Assembly: GCA_964577825.1 (NCBI GenBank)
Contig: CAZOBJ010000150.1
Coordinates: forward strand, 1-6,117
Length of the DNA stretch: 6,117 nt
From: CAZOBJ01 sp964577825
Lineage (GTDB): Bacteria > Planctomycetota > SZUA-567 > JAFGNG01
Direction of reading: 5' to 3'
A model generated the notes under the pieces. That model was not told the DNA's origin and did no database searches. It worked only from the letters and a program-made list of their open reading frames with translations. The translations under genes and the position numbers were made by a program. Shown here one piece after another: positions 1-6,089 of this stretch (positions are counted from its first letter, which is position 1; the number at the start of each line of letters is the position of its first letter).

Positions 1-2
1 TG

Positions 3-1061
3 GACAATGCGGAAGGCGCGGTCTTGGACCTGGTCTCGGGCGAGCCGGCGCCGCGCACGGAAGACGGCGCGCGCGTGCTCGTCTCCCTCAGCCCGTATGG
101 GATCGCAGCGTTCCGCGTGCCCGGAGAGAACGCGAAGGTGGTGGACTGGTCCACGAACCCGATCAGTACGGGCCAGGCCGCCCATGTCCGCAATCTCGTC
201 AATTGGCTGGAACGAGCCGCTTCGCGCGGTCGCGAGCTGGACCTGCTGAATCGCGACGAGAGCTGGTGGTACGCCGCGTTCGCCCGCGCGGCGCGGGACG
301 CGCTCCAGGCCGGCAATGCCGCCCGAGCCTGGCAGATGGTCACGGACTGGCGCGTGTGGGCCAAGGCCGAGAACGTAGCCCAAGCCCTGGATCGTGCACA
401 GCAGTACTCCGCGCGCCTGCCTGGCACCGCGCCGCAAGAGGCACAGACGAGCAATGCGTCAACCCTCACTGCGGTGGAGGTTGGGGCGCCACTTGAAGTG
501 GACGGCGCGCTTGACGAAGACGTCTGGGGCCGCGCGCCCGAGGTGCGCGGGTTCGTCTCGCAGGAGACGGGCGAATCGTCGCCCGTGGAGACGTCGGTGC
601 GGGTCGCTTACGGACCTGAAGCGGTATACTTCGGGTTCGCGTGCGCCGACCCCAACCCGGAGGCCATTTCTGGGCGCGCGCAGACCGAGGAGGACTTCTT
701 TCGGCTCGAGGACGACGCCATGGTGCTCTTCCTCCAGGCGGACACGGACTCGGCCACCTACTACCAGATGGGGGTGAGCGCGGCGGGCAACCGGTTCGAC
801 CAGCGTGCGACGACGAGTGGTGGACGCGACTATGCGTACGCGCCGGACTGGCAGGCCGCGGCAGCCAAGACCGCGTTCGGCTGGACTGCAGAAGCGGCCA
901 TCCCCTACGCGGCGTTTGGCCTCCAGAAGCCTGGACGCAAGCCGTGGCGGGTCAACTTCCATCGCTTGTTTCGCGGCGGAGAGCTTTCGCCTTCGTCCTG
1001 GAGCCCGACCGGCAAGTCATGGCACCGTCCGGATCGGTTCGGTCGGCTGGCATTCCGGTAG
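3..1061 (+). CDS. C-terminal part of a probable carbohydrate-active protein with a CBM9-like domain (5' truncated)
   Basis: The reading frame is open to the left window edge, so the real start lies outside and 352 residues are visible. A TTG at 24 is in frame but has no ribosome binding site and should not be taken as the start. Visible residues 1-45 end in a 'LSPYGIAAFRV' strand, which resembles the closing beta-sandwich of many glycoside hydrolases. Residues about 60-135 are helical and rich in Ala, Trp and Arg. A Pro/Ala/Ser/Thr linker (140-153) leads to a domain of about 200 residues. That domain carries the CBM9/DOMON-like opening signature 'LEVDGALDEDVW' (164-175), an 'AEAAIPYAAFG' segment, 'WRVNFHR' (315-321) and the ending 'SSWSP...HRPDRFGRLAF'. 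In known proteins such domains bind sugars or sit at the end of secreted carbohydrate-active enzymes. The catalytic part is not in the window, so family and substrate are unknown. The CBM9-like call is strong; the glycoside hydrolase call is inferred. Confidence 0.8.
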   Translation, partial: DNAEGAVLDLVSGEPAPRTEDGARVLVSLSPYGIAAFRVPGENAKVVDWSTNPISTGQAAHVRNLVNWLERAASRGRELDLLNRDESWWYAAFARAARDALQAGNAARAWQMVTDWRVWAKAENVAQALDRAQQYSARLPGTAPQEAQTSNASTLTAVEVGAPLEVDGALDEDVWGRAPEVRGFVSQETGESSPVETSVRVAYGPEAVYFGFACADPNPEAISGRAQTEEDFFRLEDDAMVLFLQADTDSATYYQMGVSAAGNRFDQRATTSGGRDYAYAPDWQAAAAKTAFGWTAEAAIPYAAFGLQKPGRKPWRVNFHRLFRGGELSPSSWSPTGKSWHRPDRFGRLAFR

Positions 1062-1066
1062 GCGTT

Positions 1067-1087
1067 GCCGGCGGTATCCGCCGAGGC
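1067..1087 (+). terminator. GC-rich hairpin just after the CBM9-protein stop codon, possible terminator
   Basis: Eight bases after the TAG stop, CGGCGG (1069-1074) pairs perfectly with CCGCCG (1078-1083) around a TAT loop. The flanking GCC and GGC (1067-1069 and 1085-1087) could offer an alternative closing. There is no run of T after the stem; the next bases are CCTTGCGCTTTCG. It is therefore a weak or non-canonical intrinsic terminator, or simply a 3'-end stabilising hairpin. Its place between a stop codon and the next gene's promoter is the main support. Confidence 0.4.
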
Positions 1088-1131
1088 CCTTGCGCTTTCG
1101 TGCCATAGGGGCGGACGCCCAACGCTCTCTC

Positions 1132-1151
1132 CCTTGACATCTCTCTCAAGG
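1132..1151. promoter_or_regulatory. Inverted repeat overlapping the -35 box, candidate operator
   Basis: CCTTGA (1132-1137) and TCAAGG (1146-1151) are perfect reverse complements with an 8-base spacer, and the left arm covers most of the -35 box. A second, shorter inverted repeat, GCAAG (1151-1155) and CTTGC (1163-1167), directly follows and brackets the -10 box. A dimeric regulator bound here would block RNA polymerase, as is usual for repressors of sugar-use genes. No regulator gene is in the window, so its identity is unknown. Six-base arms can also occur by chance. Confidence 0.35.
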
Positions 1152-1162
1152 CAAGGTGTAGT
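1134..1162 (+). promoter_or_regulatory. Candidate sigma70-type promoter for the DUF4838 gene
   Basis: A perfect -35 box TTGACA (1134-1139) is followed after exactly 17 bases by TGTAGT (1157-1162), which matches the TATAAT consensus at four of six positions, including the first and last T. A transcript would start near 1169, giving a leader of about 80 bases before the ATG at 1250. This is the best promoter match I found in the window. It makes the DUF4838 gene transcriptionally separable from the upstream gene. Confidence 0.6.
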
Positions 1163-1180
1163 CTTGCTTTGGGCCCGGTT

Positions 1181-1226
1181 ACCGAGCGCGCGCGAGCGGG
1201 GCGGACCGGTCGCGCGCGCCGGTCTG
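1181..1226 (+). promoter_or_regulatory. Structured 5' leader with two mutually exclusive stems
   Basis: Stem A pairs ACCG (1181-1184) and GCGCGCGCGA (1186-1195) with TCGCGCGCGC (1210-1219) and CGGT (1220-1223). That is 14 Watson-Crick pairs with one bulged A (1185) and a 14-base loop. Stem B pairs 1202-1210 with 1218-1226, around the perfect arms GACCGG and CCGGTC. It shares bases with stem A, so the two cannot form together. Both lie between the predicted transcription start and the ribosome binding site at 1237, and neither covers that site. No run of T follows, so it is not an ordinary attenuator. It could stabilise the mRNA or respond to a factor. It matches no riboswitch class that I recognise, and the alternating GC tract makes chance pairing likelier than usual. 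Confidence 0.35.
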
Positions 1227-1236
1227 ATCTGTCACC

Positions 1237-1241
1237 AGGGG
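1237..1241 (+). promoter_or_regulatory. Ribosome binding site that fixes the DUF4838 start
   Basis: AGGGG lies 8 bases before the ATG at 1250. The same frame is open upstream to 1169, but that 27-residue extension is Arg/Gly/Ala-rich, would read through the leader stems, and has no comparable ribosome binding site. The start at 1250 is therefore preferred. Confidence 0.65.
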
Positions 1242-1249
1242 ATGAAGCC

Positions 1250-3226
1250 ATGCAGATTTCGCGGAATGCCAAGGCGGCGCCGACCGTCGTGGTCTCGGAG
1301 CAGGATGCGTTTGCGGGCGAGGAGTGCAGGCGCTACCTGCAGCGCATTGTGGGGGGCGACTGCCCGGTCATGACCGCGGAGCCGGACAAGCCGCCGGAGG
1401 GCGGACTGATCGCGCTCGGCGCCACGAAGTCGGCCAACCGAGCCGGCGTGACGGCAGAGACCGTGCCGGCGGGCGGATACCGGATCCTGGCCGCCGATTC
1501 GTCAGTGGTGGTCCGAGGGGACAGCAAGCTGACCACTTTGCACGGGCTCTACCATCTCCTGGCCACGCGGGCCGGGTGCGCATGGCCGGTGGCGGGCCCT
1601 GAGTACGAGGTGGTCCCGCAGCTCGACGAACTCCAAATCCCGCCGTGCGACGAGCGGATCGCGCCGGATCTGCCGGTGCGCGGGCTTGAGCTCGACCGCT
1701 ACTCCTGGACCTCGTTTGACGAAGACGACGGCCTCATGATCGACTGGATGGTCAAGAACGGCATGAACTTCGGCATGGTCGGCACGTTCCAGGGCTGGGA
1801 GCGCAAGAAGGCGCGATACTTGAAGGAGGCTCGGGAGAGGCGAGGCCTGGAGCTCTCCGTGGGCCTGCACACCTTCAACCACTGGCTGCCGCCGGACAAG
1901 TACTTCGCCGAGCACCCGGAGTACTATCCCCTGGTCAACGGCGAGCGCAAGGCTACGCAGGTGTGCACCTCCAACCCGGAGGTGGTGGACATCATGACCC
2001 GGAACATCGCCGCGTTTCTGGAGGCCAACCCGGAGGTGTCCGTGGTCGGCATCGGAGCGAACGACGGCCCCGGCCGCTGGTGCGAGTGCCCGGCCTGCGA
2101 GCGGATCGAGCCGCTTCGCTTCTCGCCGATCGGGTACCGGGCCTGGGCCTCGCGGGTGAAGAGCAAGACCTATTGCCTGTTCTGCAACAAGCTGATCGAG
2201 CGCCTGGCGCCCCGGTTCCCAAAGAAGCGGTTCAGCATCCTGCTGTACACCGCCACCCTTGCGCCGCCCGAGGAAGGCGTTGAGCTCCATCCGCAGGCCG
2301 ATGCGCTGCTTGCGTTCTTCGAGCGGATGTACGACCGGCCGCTGGCCGCGGGCATCACGCGCGAGGACTACAAGACCATGGACCCGGACAGGCCGCAGGA
2401 GGCGCGATACAAGCACTACCCCAGCATCCTGGAGGCGTGGCGCAAGATCACGCCGGGCCGGGTGTATCTGCACGAATACTACATGGGCACGAACGCGACC
2501 CTGAATATGCCATTCCCCATCGACGAGGTGATGCGCGAGGACTTCCGCCTGTACAGGTCTCTGGGCATCGACGGCGGATACACGCAGTCCGCCATGCCGG
2601 ACACGATCGCGTATGGATTGAACTTCTACACGGCCGCGCACGGTGCGCGATCCTGCGACCCGCCCCAGGACCAGGTCCGAGACGAGTTCTTCCGAGCCTT
2701 CTACGGCAGGCACGCAGCGGCCGCGGGGGAGCTCCACGCCCTGCTGCGCGAGGCGCTCAAGGACTCACACGCCACCTTCAGCGTGCTGGGCACCATGGAG
2801 ATTGTGCGCCCGCGCATCCTGGCCTGGCTGCGCGACCATCCCGTGGATGTGCGCACGGAAGAGGACGCGCGACTGCAAGGCTTCTACGACCGGGTGGAGT
2901 ACGCCGCGCTCTTCCGGATGCTGTATGACGCCTGCTTTGCGGCCCGGGACGCGCTGGGCGGGCACAATGTCGAGGAGCGGGATCGGGCCGTCGCCGCCGT
3001 GGACCGGATCGAAGAGCGTCTCAACGAGTTCGCCGCAGAGCACCTGCTCGGCAAGCGCATGCTGCATGTGCCCGACGCGGACGAGCTGGCGCGGCGCATC
3101 GGTGGCCAACGGGCAGGCGCATTCAGGATGAAGGTGCCCAACCGCTATACCCCTCTTGAGATCCCAGATGGCGTGGATATTGCGGGCCTTGGCGAACCGG
3201 GCACAGGGGCGCCGCACAAGAGCTGA
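1250..3226 (+). CDS. DUF4838 domain-containing protein (glycoside-hydrolase-like)
   Basis: The product has 658 residues. Residues about 10-130 look like the alpha/beta domain found before the catalytic barrel in GH67 alpha-glucuronidases and hexosaminidases: 'TVVVSEQDAFAGEECRRYL', then 'GGYRIL', then 'TTLHGLYHLL'. Residues about 145-460 have the DUF4838 pattern and probably form a TIM-like barrel: 'EHPEYYPLVNGER', 'QVCTSNPEVVDIM', 'VVGIGANDG', then the C-x-C-x2-C cluster C278, C280, C283. 'YLHEYYMG' (406-413) and 'GIDGGYTQS' (439-447) lie near the end of the barrel. Residues about 470-610 are mostly helical. DUF4838 proteins are predicted carbohydrate-active enzymes, but I know of no settled reaction, so acids such as D272 or E409 are only candidates for catalysis. 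No signal peptide is visible, which suggests a cytoplasmic protein or an unusual export route. A second pair, C309-x2-C312, adds to the cysteines. The gene follows its own promoter and meets the MFS gene tail to tail, 40 bases apart. The family call is firm; function is open. Confidence 0.85.
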   Translation: MQISRNAKAAPTVVVSEQDAFAGEECRRYLQRIVGGDCPVMTAEPDKPPEGGLIALGATKSANRAGVTAETVPAGGYRILAADSSVVVRGDSKLTTLHGLYHLLATRAGCAWPVAGPEYEVVPQLDELQIPPCDERIAPDLPVRGLELDRYSWTSFDEDDGLMIDWMVKNGMNFGMVGTFQGWERKKARYLKEARERRGLELSVGLHTFNHWLPPDKYFAEHPEYYPLVNGERKATQVCTSNPEVVDIMTRNIAAFLEANPEVSVVGIGANDGPGRWCECPACERIEPLRFSPIGYRAWASRVKSKTYCLFCNKLIERLAPRFPKKRFSILLYTATLAPPEEGVELHPQADALLAFFERMYDRPLAAGITREDYKTMDPDRPQEARYKHYPSILEAWRKITPGRVYLHEYYMGTNATLNMPFPIDEVMREDFRLYRSLGIDGGYTQSAMPDTIAYGLNFYTAAHGARSCDPPQDQVRDEFFRAFYGRHAAAAGELHALLREALKDSHATFSVLGTMEIVRPRILAWLRDHPVDVRTEEDARLQGFYDRVEYAALFRMLYDACFAARDALGGHNVEERDRAVAAVDRIEERLNEFAAEHLLGKRMLHVPDADELARRIGGQRAGAFRMKVPNRYTPLEIPDGVDIAGLGEPGTGAPHKS

Positions 3227-3266
3227 CTGGTGCGCCGCGCTATACCTGTGACGAGGCGGTACTCGC

Positions 3267-4454
3267 TCAGGCCTGGTCGAGACCGGACGCGTGCGGCCGG
3301 GCCACCAGGGCGAGCATCAATATCATGGCCGCCAGTGCCATGACCGCGCCGAAGGAGAAGGCGTATTCCACGCCCACGGCCTTCCAGAGCCAGCCCATGA
3401 TCACGCTGGAGGGCACGGCCACTACGCCGACCACCATGTGGAAGAGCCCGTATCCGTATCCGCGCAGGTGCTCGGGCACGAGGTCCGCGACAATGGCGCG
3501 GAAGCTGCCCTCGGCCATGGCGTAGTACAGCCCGTACACCACGAACAGGGGCCAGAGCATCCAACCCGCGCCCGCAAAGGCGAGGCCCGCGTACACGGCC
3601 GCGTAGACGAGGAAGCTGGTCGCGAGCATCCGGGTGCGCCCGATCCGGTCGCTGAGCCGCCCCAGATGCGTGGCGAGCCCTGCATAGACCGCGTTCATGG
3701 CGAGCATGAGAAGGAGGATGCGCAAGGTCGAAAGCCCCAGCCCCTCGGCGCGCAGGGCCAGGAACGCGTCGCTCGAATTGCCCAGGGTGAAGAGGCCGGT
3801 CACCAAGAGGTACGCCTTGAAGCGCGCGCTCAGCGGCCCTCGGACGCGGCGCTCTTCGCCGTCCGGAGCCGGTGGCGGCGGGACCTCGCGCACGAAGAAC
3901 ACGATGACCAGCACCGCCAGGGCCGCGGGCACGAACGCGATCCAGAAGAGGGGGCGAAAGCCCTCGGGCTCGAGCTTGAGCACCCACACGAGCACGAGGG
4001 CGCTGAGCAGCCCGAAGAACGCGCCGGCCGTGTCCATGGCGCGATGGAATCCGAAGGCGCCCCCGCGCGTGTCCTGGGTCACGGACGCGGCGAGCAGCGC
4101 GTCGCGCGGCGCGGTGCGCACGCCCTTGCCCATGCGCTCCACAAAGCGGATCGTCAGAAAGTGCCACCATACGCCCGCAAACGCGAACACGGGCTTGACC
4201 ACGGTGGAGAGCCCATACCCGACGCCGACCAGCGCCTTGCGGTGGCGGACCCGGTCCGAGAGCCAGCCGGAGCCGAGCTTGAGCAGGCTGGAGCTGCTCT
4301 CGGCCACGCCTTCGATCAACCCGATGGCCGGCAGGGCGATGCCCTGCGCGCGCATGAAGAGCGGCAGGATGACCGGGAGGATCATCTCGCTGGACAGGTC
4401 GGTGAGGAAGCTCACCACGCCGAGGCAGAAGACATTGCGCGGGATCTTGCGCAT
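3267..4454 (-). CDS. Major facilitator superfamily (MFS) transporter
   Basis: The product has 395 residues, the usual length for a 12-helix MFS carrier in the inner membrane, and many long hydrophobic segments are visible. The first half has the loop motif 'GSGWLSDRVRHRK' (61-73) and the second half the matching 'GRLSDRIGRTR' (265-275); both are the MFS motif A between helices 2-3 and 8-9. The cytoplasmic segment 'ERMGKGVRTAPRDALLA' (106-122), 'FGFHRAMDTAG' (134-144) and the start 'LGVVSFLTDLSSEMILP' are typical of a widespread prokaryotic subgroup that I associate with MJ1317-like carriers, from memory. A charged, Pro-rich loop (190-210) separates the halves. The substrate is unknown. The frame continues upstream to 4805, but that extension is Arg/His-rich and overlaps the HEAT-repeat gene. 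The ATG at 4454 has GGAG (4468-4465) 10 bases before it and begins directly before helix 1. It lies 113 bases downstream of the HEAT-repeat gene on the same strand, with a candidate promoter of its own. Confidence 0.9.
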   Translation of the reverse strand: MRKIPRNVFCLGVVSFLTDLSSEMILPVILPLFMRAQGIALPAIGLIEGVAESSSSLLKLGSGWLSDRVRHRKALVGVGYGLSTVVKPVFAFAGVWWHFLTIRFVERMGKGVRTAPRDALLAASVTQDTRGGAFGFHRAMDTAGAFFGLLSALVLVWVLKLEPEGFRPLFWIAFVPAALAVLVIVFFVREVPPPPAPDGEERRVRGPLSARFKAYLLVTGLFTLGNSSDAFLALRAEGLGLSTLRILLLMLAMNAVYAGLATHLGRLSDRIGRTRMLATSFLVYAAVYAGLAFAGAGWMLWPLFVVYGLYYAMAEGSFRAIVADLVPEHLRGYGYGLFHMVVGVVAVPSSVIMGWLWKAVGVEYAFSFGAVMALAAMILMLALVARPHASGLDQA

Positions 4455-4503
4455 GGGACGAGCGCTCCGAGTCCTCTCTCTTGGCAGGCCTGTGGACGTG
4501 CGC

Positions 4504-4532
4504 AGCCTACGAGCCGGAACACGCCAGGTCAA
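4504..4532 (-). promoter_or_regulatory. Candidate promoter for the MFS gene
   Basis: Read on the minus strand, TTGACC (4532-4527) is followed after 17 bases by TAGGCT (4509-4504). The first box matches the -35 consensus at five of six positions, the second the -10 consensus at three of six. It lies between the two minus-strand genes, about 50 bases before the MFS start codon. It suggests that the transporter can be transcribed without the HEAT-repeat gene, though read-through remains possible. Confidence 0.4.
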
Positions 4533-4545
4533 GTTAGGAGCATGT

Positions 4546-4558
4546 GAATCGACGATTC
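4546..4558. promoter_or_regulatory. Perfect 13-base palindrome upstream of the MFS promoter
   Basis: GAATCG (4546-4551) and CGATTC (4553-4558) flank one A. The site begins 13 bases upstream of the candidate -35 box of the MFS gene and lies 9 bases past the stop codon of the HEAT-repeat gene. The one-base centre is too tight for a good RNA hairpin and no T run follows, so a protein-binding site is more likely than a terminator. The regulator is unknown. Confidence 0.3.
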
Positions 4559-4567
4559 GGGCTTGGG

Positions 4568-5971
4568 CTATCGGGTGACCTTCGGGGTGCAGCCCACGGT
4601 GTCGCGGTATGTGGCGCGAGCCAGGTGCTTGATGAGGCGATCGAGTATGGCCACTTCGATGAGCGCCTCGTCCGAGATCCGCTCGTACACCCGGGCGCGC
4701 ACGTCGATCAGGAGCGGGATGTCCTGCGGCGCAGCCACGGACAGGATGTGACGGTCCTCCACCCATTCGAAGGCGCCGCCCGTGATGCCGTTCTGGCTCT
4801 TCCATTCCTCGGTCGCTCGAAGGAACTGCTTGCGGGTGAGGGTCCGATCATCCGGCTTCAATACGAACTCTGCCCTGTCCGCTTCACGCGCGTCTCGGAA
4901 CTCCCGGTCTCGTTCCTCCTCATCCAAGGCGGCGTAGGCCTCCCAGTCGAGGTCGATCATATGGAGCAACTCGGCGGCACGCGCGGCGCAGGCCATGCGC
5001 TCTTGAGGGATCGAAGCCTCGTCCGCCCACGCGTGGATCGCCTCCAGGGAAGCGGGGCAGGGCAGGATGCGCAGAGCGCCGAGCACGGCCTTCCTGACGG
5101 CCACGGTGTCGGAGTGCAAGAAGGGTACGAGTTCGTCGGCGAGTCGGAGGTCCTCGTACAGGCCCAAGCCATAGGCGAGGTCCGGACTGCGGGCCAGATT
5201 CTCCGCCGTGCAAGACCGGGCAAGCAGCTCGTAGTCCTGGGGATGGCCGAATATGCCCAGGCATTGGAGTGCGGTGGAGCGCACGTCGCTGTCCTGGTGC
5301 GAGGCGAGCTCGCGGATGCGAGGCAGAGCAGAGGTCCGAAAGGACGACGCGAGCAAGACCATGGCGGTCTCGAGCTCCGCCCCGTTCTCGGACTCCGTCA
5401 AAGTCTGCTCAAGCACAGGCAACGCCTGGGATCCGTAGGCTCCCCAGATGAACCTCTGGGTCAGGGGCCACTCCAGCATCAGATAGTGCTGGGGCACGAA
5501 GAAGGTCCCCCGCTTGTCCCTGAGCAATGTCTTGAGCATGGGAAGGACGCGCGGGTCACGGGTGCGTGCGGCCAGGACCGCGGGCACAAGCACGTAGTTG
5601 TACTGGACGTCCAGGTTCGAGGTGCGCCAGATTTCTGCAATTGTCTGCACCTCATCGATGCCGTTGATCTTCCAAAGTAGCGCAGCCGCGGCCAGCGAGA
5701 ACCTGTCGTCGCGAGAGTCGGCCTTGCGGATGGCGGCCAGCTCGGCCTTGAGCCGACGCGTCGCGGGCTGGCCTGCGTTCTGAAGGGTCTCCCGGGCCGT
5801 GCCGATCTCCTCGGACTTCTGCTCGCGCTCCTCTTCGGACATGCGCTGCGGATCGATGTTGCGAAGGATCTGCACCGCTTCGTCCAGCCTCTGCTCCGCA
5901 GTGATCGCGGCCGAAGGCAACAGGCACAGGACCCCAGTCGCGAGCATCAGTACCAGGCACGGTGGCCTCAT
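4568..5971 (-). CDS. Secreted HEAT-repeat protein
   Basis: The product has 467 residues. Residues 1-25 form a signal peptide: an Arg at 2, a hydrophobic core (5-18) and a likely cut after 'ITA' (23-25). No proper lipobox is present, so it is probably released to the periplasm or outside rather than lipid-anchored. A charged helical stretch (26-85) comes next. Helical pairs of HEAT type then run from about 88 to 338. The clearest are 'SALPRIRELASHQDSDVRSTALQCLG' (about 214-238) and 'RLADELVPFLHSDTVAVRKAVLGALRIL' (276-303), with the usual D-x-x-V-R turn. HEAT repeats form a curved scaffold for protein contacts. Residues about 345-467 are acidic, then mixed ('FEWVEDRHILSVAA', 401-414), and match no family that I recognise. 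An ATG at 6004 is also in frame, but the one at 5971 has AGGAG (5984-5980) 8 bases before it and puts the signal peptide at the very N-terminus. No catalytic motif is visible; the partner is unknown. Confidence 0.8.
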   Translation of the reverse strand: MRPPCLVLMLATGVLCLLPSAAITAEQRLDEAVQILRNIDPQRMSEEEREQKSEEIGTARETLQNAGQPATRRLKAELAAIRKADSRDDRFSLAAAALLWKINGIDEVQTIAEIWRTSNLDVQYNYVLVPAVLAARTRDPRVLPMLKTLLRDKRGTFFVPQHYLMLEWPLTQRFIWGAYGSQALPVLEQTLTESENGAELETAMVLLASSFRTSALPRIRELASHQDSDVRSTALQCLGIFGHPQDYELLARSCTAENLARSPDLAYGLGLYEDLRLADELVPFLHSDTVAVRKAVLGALRILPCPASLEAIHAWADEASIPQERMACAARAAELLHMIDLDWEAYAALDEEERDREFRDAREADRAEFVLKPDDRTLTRKQFLRATEEWKSQNGITGGAFEWVEDRHILSVAAPQDIPLLIDVRARVYERISDEALIEVAILDRLIKHLARATYRDTVGCTPKVTR

Positions 5972-5979
5972 TCCGCTCT

Positions 5980-5984
5980 CTCCT
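5980..5984 (-). promoter_or_regulatory. Ribosome binding site that fixes the HEAT-repeat protein start
   Basis: On the minus strand AGGAG is followed by 8 bases and then the ATG at 5971. This decides against the in-frame ATG at 6004, which would put 11 polar residues before the signal peptide. Confidence 0.7.
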
Positions 5985-6060
5985 GTTTGCGGCGTTGCGT
6001 CCATACAGCGCAGACAACACGCGCGCTGGCCCGCCGTCCTTGCTCAGCCGATACGGGTCT

Positions 6061-6089
6061 ACAAGAGCAGGTCGCCGCGGCCCTGTCAA
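6061..6089 (-). promoter_or_regulatory. Weak candidate promoter for the HEAT-repeat gene
   Basis: On the minus strand a perfect TTGACA (6089-6084) is followed after 17 bases by TCTTGT (6066-6061), which matches the -10 consensus at only three of six positions. A TGTAGA three bases further on resembles the -10 box of the DUF4838 promoter but gives a 20-base spacer. The -35 box is convincing; the -10 box is not. The rest of 5972-6117 shows no gene or other clear element. Confidence 0.3.

Noticed and set aside
1108..1120. Small GGGCG-GA-CGCCC inverted repeat
   Set aside because: Five-base GC arms with a two-base centre are too short and too common in such GC-rich DNA to carry meaning alone.
1502..2737. 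Long open frame on the minus strand (411 codons) inside the DUF4838 gene
   Set aside because: It lies wholly antisense to a gene with firm family motifs; its Val/Arg/His-rich translation is typical of a GC-rich shadow frame.
3196..3266. Possible bidirectional terminator between the converging DUF4838 and MFS genes
   Set aside because: Only weak five-base GGCGC and GCGCC arms with a loop of about 19 bases are present, without a T run on either strand; not enough to call.
3291..4547. Long open frame on the plus strand (418 codons) opposite the MFS gene
   Set aside because: It is a mirror of the GC-biased codons of the MFS gene: its translation is His/Glu/Gly-rich low complexity with no domain, and the opposite strand encodes clear membrane helices and MFS motifs.
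4455..4805. 117-residue upstream extension of the MFS protein
   Set aside because: It is Arg/His/Pro-rich, overlaps the end of the HEAT-repeat gene in another frame, and the internal ATG at 4454 directly precedes helix 1.
4544..5680. Long open frame on the plus strand (378 codons) opposite the HEAT-repeat gene
   Set aside because: The translation shows no recognisable domain, it begins in the intergenic palindrome without a good ribosome binding site, and the opposite strand has a signal peptide, a strong ribosome binding site and HEAT units.
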